Source of the DNA: Enoplolaimus lenunculus
Lineage: Eukaryota; Nematoda; Enoplea; Enoplida; Thoracostomopsidae
Assembly (NCBI GenBank): GCA_030248215.1
Contig: JASANG010002592.1
Location: forward strand, 124,001-188,000
Direction of reading: 5' to 3'
Length of the DNA: 64,000 nucleotides
The notes beneath the pieces are model-generated. The model saw nothing but the letters and a program-made list of their open reading frames with translations. It did no database searches and had not been told where the DNA came from. The translations under genes were made by a program, and so were the position numbers. Below are positions 13,005 through 25,600 of the stretch, in pieces. How positions within the stretch are numbered: position 1 is the stretch's first letter; each line of letters begins with the position of its first letter.

Positions 13005-16000
13005 TCTTAAACTTGAAATTTGAAGCTGTTTTGTAAATGTGCGCAGTAATGCAACATTCAGTTTGAAAATAATTTTTTAAGTATCCACATTTCTGTAACA
13101 ATTAATATTTCATCGGGAACAATTAAGCATATACCTGCACTTATATGAATAACAATTCTCGATTAGCAGCGAAACAAATAAATATTTTTCGTGGTGAACA
13201 TCAGGTAACATAATCTGTAAATCATCAACTTTGTACGCACTTGAAGCAAGAGTGAGAAATAAAATCACACTTTCAGAAACTTTGACCTTTCAAATAATCA
13301 AGCTGGTTAGAAATACACGTTTTTGCCTCAAAAACACACACAGTACTGAGATCATCTATAAATTTTTGCGAATTGCTTGCACCTTAGCATATAATAGTAG
13401 TGCGTGCTTTATCGGCAACTTTTGCATACCTGTCTATTAAGGACAAAATGGGTGGTTTTTGAAAAGTGTTGGTCAACACCTGACGATTGTTTTCACGGAA
13501 ACCGATTCGAAACAATGCAGCGCACCATAATCGCTTGCTGTATTTCGAACAATTGAACAATTTTCTGTTTTCAGCTTCAATATTGTATAAATATTGGCAA
13601 ATGTGTCTCAATGCTTTGCGTTTCGAACATTTTTTGCCGTTTATTCACTGAGCTTATGCAAGGGTTTGTGTATTACCGTTCACACTTGTATGAGCCGCTA
13701 AAAGGTGAACGAAATTACACTGAATCACCACCACCACATTTTGCAATATATAAATCCATTATTTTGGAATAGGACCGCGTCAAAATGACAATCGTCAGCG
13801 CAGTCTCGCAGTCCAGGGGGGGATAATTTTTTTAGGAAAGGCATACACTGGTTAAACGAGAGCGAATCTTTTCTAGAACAAAAATTTTTTTAACGGGGTT
13901 GAGCTCCTTAGGGACTGGGGTATAAATATACTGTTTTGAAATTTTTGGACGGACGTGAAAAAAAGATACTTTTACATGCTTTAGAATAACTTGACAAGTT
14001 AAGCAGTTTTTTCTCTGGCTATGCACGCTCGCAAAACAATTTACATAAGCTGATGCTCTCTAAAATACAATGCTGGCTACGTCCATGGTAAATTACATTA
14101 TAGGTTTAGACAGCTGTTGTATTTTACTTATACTGCGAGTAATCAATCTATCTGAGGTTTTGGCTAACAAAAAGTTTGGGGCTAATTTCAAATTAGAATT
14201 GATACAGTTATCTGAAATTCTGTAAAAAGCTGATTGTATTGAACTTGACTGTGTTGAGAATTAACCGTTTTGACAAAATGCTCAGCGCAATACTGCAAGC
14301 TGTCACATGTCATAAGCAAAACTTTGGGGCAAAAACGGTCAATAATATAATTTCAACAATATTCAATTTGTAATAATCCTCCTCGATGCTTAAGTAAATA
14401 ACTTTCGTGTAGGCTTTAATTCCGTTTGCATAAAGCTTAGCGCAGTTGGTGCTATAGTGCACATTTTATTCTAGCAAGGATTGCAAGAGTATTATGTGGA
14501 AGCTAACATTCGATGTGTTTCTGTAATGTATAGGTCTACATAATTCGCTTTAGCATTCGTTCGGGCGTTGTTTAGGTATTGTATGCATCTAAGTACAAGG
14601 ATACATCGCATTTGGGCACAAAAATAAGTTAACAAACTATTTAAACTTAATCGTGCTTTCATGTGTAATTTGAAAAATTCAACGCGCTGAGGTTAAGAAT
14701 CATTTTGGTCAAGTTCACTTGTGGTCGAGAAGGGATAACTAGCGAGCGAGAAAATTTTTGACCTTGGCTGAAGGTCTATTCTGCAGCCTGTAAAAATACC
14801 TTTTCGAGTGTCCACAAATTTTGGGTTGGGTCGGAAGAAGATATATGCCTCCTATCACTCTTGTACACTCCCATGGTTGAAAATTTGGTGCCAAAAACGT
14901 GCGGAACGTTATCGAGAGGCACGGGATTTAGCACAATTTTCTCTAGGGGTGTCAAACAAGGATGCAGTAGGCAACCCCGCAACAGGCCGCGGTTTTGAGC
15001 CACTCAATATTCGGAGGCAACCAAGTGCCAAAAAAGAAATAGAGTAGATAAAAGCCATCGCGACCGAAGCGAGTGAAATGTCAGCACATTTTGAGGGCTT
15101 TAGAGTGTCAGTGACACGTCTTTATTTTTAGGGGTGTTGACCGACACCCCGATACTGCTGTTCGCGCGTGCATGGCGTGAGAGAACTTTTAATCAATTTT
15201 GGGTTTTGCGGTATAAATATTTGATAAAAATCATCGATGACAATGACAACAGATGAGGAAGAAACTTTTGATAAGAAATCGAACAACTGTCATGATGTGT
15301 TAAATTTAAACTGAAAGTTTTTAACAAATTCACTGTTTCCGGCGCTGTTTGGATCGCTGACAAACTACGATGTGACCTTGAGCTGTCAGCGTGCGTGTGG
15401 GTTTATCGATGTTATGTTACGATGAGAAAGTTTACTTTTGAAGCGCACACCTCCGTTTGGATGTATACGCTTTTAAATGCCTTCATAATTAGTCTGATTT
15501 CATAATTTTCTAACCCATGCTTTTAGTATAATGCTTATGAATTAACAATTAGTATTAGCATAGGCATAGTTGCTCAAGGTTCATGTCAACTTATTACAAC
15601 TTGACCCTAAGTATATATGCAGCACTTTATCTATAGATTGTTCAATTTTAGAATGAAATCATTTATATCTAGACTTGCATGGTTTCAGATTATATTTCTG
15701 ATCGAACGGCACTGCTCAGTGCTCAGCGCATAATATATTGTTGCACTGTTCATAGCATCCGAACAAGCTATTTTACGAGAGTAAATTCTGTGCAGCATAT
15801 TCAAATTATTAATAAACTTGTACCAAGCATAGCCAAAGATATTTGAAACTCGGCATTTATACTCAATTTAATATTCGATACTGGTGACTGGATCAATAAT
15901 TTGCACAAAACTTTTTTACGTGTTCTAAATATTGAGTAAATCTTTGCTTAAATAATGTAAATAAGTAAAACTACTGCTGCCATTTCCTGATTAATTAAGT

Positions 16001-16028
16001 AAATGTAAAGCTAAGAATTTTTTGTTTG
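13005..16028. other. Non-coding stretch
   Basis: No gene recognised. 14740-15150 is richer in GC, with GCAACCCCGCAACAGGCCGC and ACCGAAGCGAGTG, probably an old transposon remnant. Everything else is AT-rich without structure I can name. Confidence 0.5.
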
Positions 16029-16111
16029 CTTAAAATTAAGTAAAACTTTGCCAAGCAAAATAGTAAGTAAAACCGGCACTTAATTCGGCAACAGTTTTAC
16101 TTAATTTTAAG
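16029..16111. repeat. Short inverted repeat (AAGTAAAAC hairpin)
   Basis: CTTAAAATTAAGTAAAACT and, 60 bases on, AGTTTTACTTAATTTTAAG are perfect inverted arms of 19 bases around a GTAAGTAAAACC core. The flanking 15940-16010 holds further AAGTAAA units. Confidence 0.8.
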
Positions 16112-19100
16112 TATATTTTTAGTGAGAAGCTGGTATATTGTGGACGTAAAATTGTACTGGTAATTCACGAGGACAACCAAGTTTTACAAAATTTAGCCAA
16201 CCAAGTTTTACAAAATCAAGTATATTTATTATAAGTCGGACAGCAGTTTATTTGTGGTCTTAGTTGATCAAATCTCGAACTAACTTAAGGCTCAGAGTTC
16301 GCCAATTTTTACTATTATCATCTATCTGTAAGAAATATGTTAGTGTCAGTCTCAATTTACAATATACTTATACGGTTCAGACCGTTCTTTTATGTCAACT
16401 AAACAGTTATATTTTTTATCTTTTCAACCTTATTTTACGCTGCAATTTTAGCCCGTGCAATCGCTGAATTCAGCGTATTAAACGTCAGTAACATGATGAG
16501 TAAGCATGTAAAACAGTAGAGCGATGCTACTCGTTTGTTGCGCATAAACTCTTTGAAAAAAATGAAGTTAATTAAATTTTTAAACAACTCTACGTAGTCT
16601 ATGTTTAAAATTTCGGCAACGGTAACTAAACAAGTTTGTTTGCGTGACTGACGGATCGACAGAGGGACCACTCAAGCACTGTCCTTCAAGGACAGGGATG
16701 GTTTACCCTTACCGGAGACACAGAACAAAAATGTTATGAAGATTTAGTACTAAAATTGAATTTGACTTCTCGCTGGCTTCGTTCGCAATGTTTTTCCGCT
16801 GTTATGTATGGCGTGACCGTCGTCCTCGTACGAAATTTCCAGGTCCGCTACTGGTTGAGCGAGCAGACATATTTACAAATAAACAATTTGTTACGTTTCA
16901 ATTGAAGTAGATAAACGTGGGTACGAGCAGTATTTATAAAATTGTTGAAAAACGTTTTCAACATTCAAATACTCATTCTGATTTGAAACTGCATTTTGCC
17001 TTAGCAATACAGAAATAATTTCGTCCAGTTAAATAACTGTGTGTCTTATTTTATGATACTTTATAACAACAGTAGTCATAAATTGATATTGGTTGCGCTT
17101 GCGGATATGTGTTGCGGAGGCTTGCAAAAATATTAACATAAATGCTTTCGCTTTTAAGCTTTTTTCCAGGATGCAATTGTTTTCTTTCAATTATCAGGTT
17201 TGTATATTGGCAAAGTTTATAAACAGGACCAAATTTTAGTTGTTTCTGCCAGTATTTTGAGAGTGTACTTAGTGGCAGATCAAAGGTGACGGACGAACCG
17301 TGAATCCCTCTCCACTGACCCTGCTGTTGCCAAAAATTTTGCGATGCCAATGGTTCATCTGAAGCTGAAACTGCGTTTTCCAGCCAAATTGTGCGAAAAA
17401 TAGGACGAAGTTACATCCCGGAATTCAAAAAGGTTGCGTCTGCGGCGGTAATTAATAAATGTTAAAGTATTGAAAAAATTTGCTTATTCGCGCTTTAAAA
17501 TTATAAAATTTCTGAACACAAAAAGTGTTCAAATTGTGAAGCAAGTGTTGCAAATTTGGATAGCATGGACTTACAGTTTAAAGTCGAATCATATAATTCA
17601 CTGAACGTTGTGCCATCTGTCAATCACTTCTCCGACCGTAGATTAAGCTATGTTGTACTGCACCACAACTGATTTAGCATCTTAATAGAGCTATACTGGT
17701 TATTTGTGAGTTTTAGGAAAATTCACAGCTGTCATAGAACGCAAAATGAATCATGACGTATAAGGCGTCGGCAGTTAAAGACACTGGGTGGAGCGGTTAA
17801 TTTTGTAAAAGGCAACGTGTCATTGTCGGAATTTTGACGGTTTAGTTTTGACAGTGAACGATTTCGCACAGTGTTCTTAGTTTATGCTGATCAAGAATTT
17901 CAACTATTACTACTGTTCTTAGCTTGGTTTGAATGATCTGTTAAAACTGTACGTTTGCAGTTTTCTATAATGCGTTTAAGCGTTCGATTTATGTTTAATA
18001 TTTTTCGATTTATTATATCAAATCAAAAGATTTTGGTTTGAAGATCTCAACGAAAGCAGTCTTGGTCGCGCAAAAACCCGATAATTTTATACCGTATACT
18101 GAAATTGCTGAAACGCAACTTATTTCGTCAAAGTAGTTGCCGTAGCGCAGGTACCTATGGTTTACAATTACTTCCAGTACCAGGCGAAATATTATCCAAC
18201 CACAGATTAAGATTTAATCTGTAGCTTCAAAATTTTGGTCAGTTTAGTTTCACCGTGGCTAGGTTCGCTTGAACTACCCACAAATCTATCTTGCTCGGCA
18301 TAAACCATATAATAAATGCTAGTTTAAGCGTCTGAGGTTTAAAGACCTATTCAACTATATACTGAGTCACGTCACACAAGCGCTATAGGAATAAGGTGAC
18401 AACATGTATTACGTGTATGTTGTACGCCAGACTTGCCGGAATATTGCAATTTCGAAGACTGCGGTTTCCACCACTTTAAGACAATATTAATTGCTTCTTA
18501 CACGAGCCTTTGGATATTTTATGCTTGTAGGCTGTTCCTTTCAGCATCCTATTGGAGTTCAGATTTAGCCCATGTTTATGTGTAATATTGTGTGTTTTAA
18601 CCATGGTTCTGGTATTTCTGTCGATATAACTTGTGCATTCTTGGTTGCATTATGTGTGAAAAAAATTTGTAATTATCACAAAGGGCATTAAATCTTCTAA
18701 TTTCCGATATTTTTCGTTTATAAATCGTTAAATCCGACGGATATTTGGTCACTGGAAGTTATCCTATTGGCACCAAGCTCGCATAGTTAGTTTAGTAACT
18801 CAAGTTCAAATTTAATTTTGTTTATTACAATCAAATATATAATAAACAATTATATTAAAATTGTACCAAATACTCAAATCACTTTGGTGTGTTTTGTCAA
18901 ATGGTCCTGCAGCAGTAACTTGAATTTTAAAACTGACAATAACTATGTTAACGCGGCAATAAATCACATCTAACGAGTTTTTATAATGTCCAATAATTCC
19001 AAAGCGGCCCCATGCGGCGGAATTCAGCGCCGATGAAAAATATAACAAAATGAGATGAGCGTTCTGTATGTGTGTGTGACTTGTGAGAGATACAAACTAA

Positions 19101-22100
19101 TTACATAATTATAACCCGTCGTCGCCTTGAAAATAAATTCGTAACACCGTTTAATATCAACATTAATACCATGTGAAACTTGATAATTAAATGCAAAAAA
19201 ATGTTGTTGAAATGTTATTTGATTCTTACTGTCATTGGATTATAATAAAACAGGGAATATGTGAATAAAATCCTTCGCAAAAATCTCTGAAAATAAGATA
19301 AAAACCGCGTTTACAAGTATTGGAAAACCTGCTAGGTTTCCAAGCCTAAATTGGCGTTATACCCATCTGAACTCATAGCTACGATCCCCTGTTTATTGTT
19401 CGCCATTAAGTGTTAATGAAAACTAACTCTAGATGTGAAACTTAAAACAATTGGTTTGAACGTGTGAAATATATTACGTTTTATTGTGGTTGTGGATCGT
19501 TTGCAAATTCGTTGCTGTTGTCACAAGTTCCAAACGTGTTTGAAATTTGCGATGAACGCACATATTTTTCTGCGAGAGTTTTATAATTATAGGCTTTCAA
19601 CGTCAATTATTTTTGTTTGCTTTTTTGGTATTGTCATTGTTTTTAGTGTCATTTTAGTCGTGACGCAACATTTAACTTGATAGTTGACTGTTAACGCGTT
19701 GAGCACACGAGTATATATCGTTTGAATAATAGTTCGGGTGCGCAAGTGTCACTATTGAGGGAGATTTTCAGTCATATACCGACCAGCGCCTGCGGTTGAA
19801 GAGTTTTTGATAAGCATTTTTCGAATTTATTAGTAACATTGCAGATTCGTGAAACTAACTGGCTGATCTTGGGCTGGTAATAATCGGGTATCGGTAGTAT
19901 ACTACCGGGTGGCATTCGTAGCGTCGCGGATGAGGGTCCGCATAAGGATCGATAGGTTATGAATTCGAAACCATCCCGTGCCTTCTTGTTCAGCTACTAA
20001 GTAAAAAGTCTGATGTGTCCTCGATCTGTTCTGCCTAGACTGACAGCGCTTGAAACCTTAAAGATTCAATTTAAAATAGCGAACCATAAAAAGCAAAAGT
20101 GATTAGTGTTCTCGTATTGCATAGAGTCTCTATTGAAGCTCGCACAAAGTAGTGATTGCAAACTTTAAAATATTTTGTGCAAAATTTTCATCTGCTGAAA
20201 TCCATTTAAATATACGAGTATACCACGAAAATTTAACGTTTAACCGTTCACGAATCTCTTTAATCCTCTCGTATCGAAACGACGTTAAATTATGCATATT
20301 TTGTCCACGTTTGAAAGTATCATGACACTGCAGATGCGCGTATTTGCATATTCTCAAACTCAAACAATTATTATTTGTGTTGATAATTTCTTAACCATCG
20401 CCGCTCTCTCTCTCTCTCTCGATAATGTATTGTTCAATATCGTGTATTTCAAGCGGCAGTGATTTCAATTGAAATGTTTCAAATAAACGCCCTCCTTCGC
20501 ACCCATTTCAGAGACGGGCAAAAGACGTTTGAAGGGCTCTCAAGCGAACGTACACGTTTACTACGATAGCTTCGAGCAAAATATAACACTTGAACACTGA
20601 CTGAATTCAATAAGTTTTCGGAGCTTTTGCGTCAGCTCAAGGAGTGAGTTGTAGGAGTGAATGTTTGTGGTATTAAATGACTAATTTGTAAGTGGAAACG
20701 CAAAATTAGTCTAAAATTTAGAAACGTCTGTAAGCTAAATCAGTTTCGTTAATTGCATTTTGATTAACTGGTTTGATTCGTAGCAAACTTCACAAAGCCA
20801 GTTGTAATAGTCAAAAAAGTGTATGTTCAAAAATTTAGTTTTATGCAAAAATATCTACACTAACTGTTGGTTGAGTGAGTTTCCTCTGAAAAATGAGCTT
20901 TTGTAGAATCTTTTCCTAATTAAAATCTTCTCATGCATAATTCGACTTTAAAAAATTCGTTGAACGGAAAATGTGTCCCCAACGCGTACTACTGTGGGAA
21001 TTGTTCGTGAGATCGGTTTTTGTATCCAATAAAATGGTCTGATATATAAGTTGAGTTAAGCCAATACCTATTTGAGTTTATGTGAACTGTAGTTATATAT
21101 CTCACGTCTTTGTAATATTACGCATGCAATAGAGTATTAATTTATTTTATTTGCTCACTGTATTTCTAACATTTCAGTCTTATCCAAATAATATTTTTCG
21201 AGAGTTTTTAATATTTCGTTTTCAACATTTCAAATTATGTTATCATGGCATTAGTTTTGAACTGGTCCAAAAGACCGCCTGGATTCAGATTGTGATTTTG
21301 ATTGATCTTGTGTCGTTTTTCAACACTTTACCCCAGAAAAAATACTATAAACTGTGTACCCTGCGTTTTTTTTCAAAGTACAACAGCTTCTACTGCAAAT
21401 TTCCGGGCGTTTTTTTCAAATTTTACTATAATCCATCATTCATACGTCTTTGCTGCCCTGGCAGTCGCTCTGTGGCGCAGGGTTCTAAACGCGTGTGTTA
21501 TGTTTTATGAAACAAGTTAAAATATTACTCTACAAATCGCAATATGTACGGATTGTGAAGACTCATAGTGCCGATTTGCTTAGTCGGGTGTTTTGGCCAT
21601 TGATTGGCGTTAAAGATGAGAAACCGCCAAGCGCAATATTCTTGCGTTCATTGCCAAAACAAAATTTTTTACCTTCTCTCGTCTTGTTGGGAAATTGAAC
21701 CACGGGTGTAACTAAAATGTGTCCTTGAGTGTTGGCAAAAAGTGTAAAATCTAAAGTTGAACTGAGGAAAATTTTCAGCTCAAACGAAGTTCAGAGGTAC
21801 AGTTTCGTTACATGTGACAGTATTAAAAAGCCTGTCAATGCGAAATTGAAAACATCCGCGTACGCAAAATTTTTTGACAATCTGTATCGTTTGAAAATTA
21901 CGCAGGAACGCGTAAACTGTGCAAAAAGTAAATATTGATAAAATTAAAATTTTAATCTAAAATCATCGTTTTAGCATTTGTAGTTCACGCTGAACAAGGA
22001 CTCTTTATGCTGTATTTTATACAAAAGGTCCATTCCAAAATCAAATTTTAAATTGATTGCATACGCTTTATTATTCGAAGTTTTCAAAATTATTTTAAAA

Positions 22101-22630
22101 TTATTTTCAGCTCAAATTTTGGTGCTTCAGTTGTGTTCATTTGTTTATTACCTCATTCAAATGAAGTGGGTACAAATTTTCTGCTTTTTAAAATTACTTT
22201 AGACTGCAGAATCGGACGTGTCGAAAAATGTTGATATCTCGCAAATTAGCAATCGTTTGAAATATGGCCAAATTGCACATCAAAATATAAAATATAGTTT
22301 GTTTTGTGTTAGTTAAACTATTGCTGTAATTCTGGAATCCAAAGTTTGCAATGGATTTTCAGGTGCATCAGTTTCGTATTAGCATATTTGTTACCAAAAA
22401 GGATTCAGTTGCTGAATCATCTTGTACATATACCTGTTGGCACCCTGGATAAGAAAGAAGATTTTTACAAACAAACGCGAGGCTTGAAATTGTAATTTGT
22501 TACATTGTATAATTAGTGTTTCAGATATGCCTAACATATTAACATAACGTTTGGCCATATAATACTGTATATTCACTTAATTGTCTATGCTTATCAACTA
22601 CTGTCAAAAAGCTAACACGCAGCTATAAAC
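16112..22630. other. Upstream region of Toll, no gene recognised
   Basis: Frames of up to 119 codons (21151-21510) show no domain. 19880-19990 has a loosely tRNA-like stretch ending TTATGAATTCGAAACC. Any Toll promoter or 5' UTR exon must lie here, but no core promoter element can be claimed from sequence alone. Confidence 0.5.
20403..20421. repeat. (TC)n microsatellite
   Basis: CTCTCTCTCTCTCTCTCTC, about nine units. Confidence 0.95.
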
Positions 22631-25600
22631 ATGAATTCGCGATCAGCATTATTTAATGTTCACTCAAGGCGGAGCATATCGCCACACTACTACACCATGA
22701 CTAAAGTAGCGGGTCTTCTTGCCATAATATGTCTTGCCTCGGCCACGTCAACTGCCCGTCAGGCGCGTTTTGTCACATCAAATGAAGAAATCCACTTGAA
22801 TTCGACCAACTCGCAAAAGCTATCGTGCCCAGATCAATGTATTTGCTCACCAACTCAACGAAATCAGCTAAAAATTACATGCTCTTGGACACGTATCGAC
22901 GGAGCAAACGCGTTCAGCAAATTCCCGCAAGATCAGACGTATAGCCTTACGATTCGGTGCCTCAATCCAGGTCTGCCGAGCGAGCTTACACCGGGTTGCT
23001 TTTCAACCCTTGGATCGCTGAGGGATTTGTCTTTGGAAAATTGCAGGGCTCGCGGCAGCCGCCTACACAAGGACCAACTCATTGGACTTCCGCAGTTGAA
23101 AACGTTCAGCTATTCCATGGAACCGCTCGATGTTCTTAAACCGCCGGTGCCGCTTCGTTTAGAACCCGGGTTTCTAAACGGGTTATCTCGATTGGAAAAA
23201 CTAAACTTACCAGGTAACGCTATCACGACGCTACCTGCCCGTGAGTTATGCAAACTAACCGAACTGAAATGGCTTAATTTGTCTGGTAACGGACTGCCTA
23301 ACTTTAGAGCGTTAGGTCTCGGTCCGTGTGCTCTTCAATTGGTTATGCTTGATTTGGATAGGAATAAAATTGATCGGCTCGAAGTTGGTGGCATGAAAGC
23401 GCTCGGCAATTTGCATGTTCTACACTTGGAACAAAATCAAATTTCCTCGATTTCCGAAGGCAGTTTTAAAGGTTTGGTCAACTTGCGTCGGTTGTCGCTG
23501 CGGAACAACAAATTAAACGCATTCGAAGAACTTATTTCAACTCAACTTAAGCAACTCCGTTGGCTTGATATATCTCAGAATCGTCTTCAACATTTCCCAG
23601 CGACAATTGCCCGTTCTAAGTCGCTTGGACACCTCAACTTAAGTCGGAACTATATTTCAACGCTAGATAATTCAGTTGAATACACGTTATCGTCGCTACA
23701 AACACTGGACATGAGCCGAAATCGAATTACATCCGTGCGCTCGGAACAATTCAAAAATTTTACGTCGTTGTCACAATTAAATTTATCGAACAATCAAATT
23801 ACTAGTCTTGAACGATATGCAATTCGCGATTTGGAACAGTTACATCGGATTGACTTAAGTTCAAATCGTCTCTCTGATCTGTATCGTGACAGCTTTTTTC
23901 GGCTGAAATCCGTTCATGCTCTCAACTTAGCACACAATAATATTTCAAGCATATCTGATGACTTTTTCTCCGGTATGCCACGGATCTCACGTCTGGATCT
24001 AAGCCGCAACCAGTTATCAACAATTCCAACTGCGCTTACAGTGCTGTATTTTCTTGAATCTATTGATTTATCGTATAATCGCGTCGCGCAACCGTACAAC
24101 TTTTTATTTGACCGTTTGCCGAATTTAGTCAACATCAGCCTCGCTCACAATCGCCTCACAGCGATTGATCGTAATTTTCTCGAAAATATTCCATCGCTAC
24201 AACATCTTGATTTATCGTGGAATCGCATTGAAACAATGAATGCAAATTGTTTCTTTAAAACTCACAAATTAGCTACGCTCCGGCTCGAGAGCAATCGTTT
24301 GCGTAGCTTGAAAGGATTTTTGAGCAATTTACCGACATTTATTGGTCTTAATGTATCGCATAATCAATTGACAACACTCGATTTATCAATGGTCCCTGTA
24401 ACGATGCGATCGCTCGATGCAAAGAATAACAGTATTGCTAGGCTGTCGAATTTTCTCAACTGGAACGTTACCGTTGAACGGCTCGATCTCGCTTATAATC
24501 TAATTTCAAGCATTGATTCATCAGTGTTACCGCAATCATTACAATTTGCTAATTTTAGCTTTAATCGAATTTCACATCTTGCGTTGAATATATTCTCAAA
24601 CTTGCCGAAACTTAAAACGTTTGATTTGCGACATAACCGTTTGGGCGAATTAAATCAAAGTTCCGTGGAACTTTCAAGCATTCAGCATGGAACAACAGCA
24701 TTTGTTCGTCCTATGCTATATCTCGCAAACAATCTTTTTCAGTGTTCATGCAAAATCGAGTGGCTGCAACGATTAGCGATTGCCGCCACCTCAGAACCGT
24801 CTTTAGCGTCAAATCAACACATGCTGCCCAATATTCCAGATATCAGACAACTTGAATGTATGCCAGCATCGCAGATTCATTATTCTTTGGCCTCTCAAGC
24901 TCCTATGCCCCTAGTCAATGTCCCGTCGACGAATTTCTTATGCGAATATGACTCAATTTGCAGCGCTGACTGTATTTGTTGCGAGTACGACAAATGTGAC
25001 TGTAAAAGTGAATGCCCACCTGGCTGTTCGTGTTTCCATGACGCGACTTTTGACGAAAATGTTGTCAAATGTACAAGCAATCCGCTTATCGGCAGTGCAG
25101 ACTCGACAATATATTCGTTACGAAGCATTCCAATGTATGCAACTGAAATTTATCTTGACGGCGTCAATATTCCGTCACTTGATAGACTTACGTTTTTGGG
25201 CAGATTTCGGTTGAAATCGCTTCATTTGAACAATTCTGGCATTGAAACGATTGCACAAAATGCGTTCACAGGCCTTTCTTCACTGCGAGTTGTAGATCTA
25301 TCAAACAATCGTCTAAAACGCCTTAGTGGTGCTGAATTTAGAAATGTGCCTAAATTAACCAGTTTAGATTTGTCTCATAACCAGTTGGAGCACATCAGTT
25401 CAAGGGCGTTTGATAGCTTTCTGGACTCATTACAGGTCGTTCGACTAAACGACAATAAACTAAGCGATCTTCCCAAAGCGCTGGATACTCTTCGGCAACG
25501 AGGCAGCTTAATCTCGGTGACACTAGCGGACAATCCTTGGTCCTGTGACTGCGATCCAAACAAATATTTGCTTACTTCTTGGCTTCCGAAACACACCACA

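Noticed and set aside
19880-19990. tRNA or SINE at TTATGAATTCGAAACC
   Set aside because: The B-box is degenerate and no second copy was found in the window, so it is not supported as a feature.
21455-21495. tRNA-Arg-like start (CGCTCTGTGGCGCAGGG)
   Set aside because: Only the 5' half resembles a tRNA; no anticodon arm, T-arm or acceptor pairing follows.
21151-21510. 119-codon open frame upstream of Toll
   Set aside because: Phe/Tyr-rich, no recognised motif, overlaps a second open frame; most likely chance.
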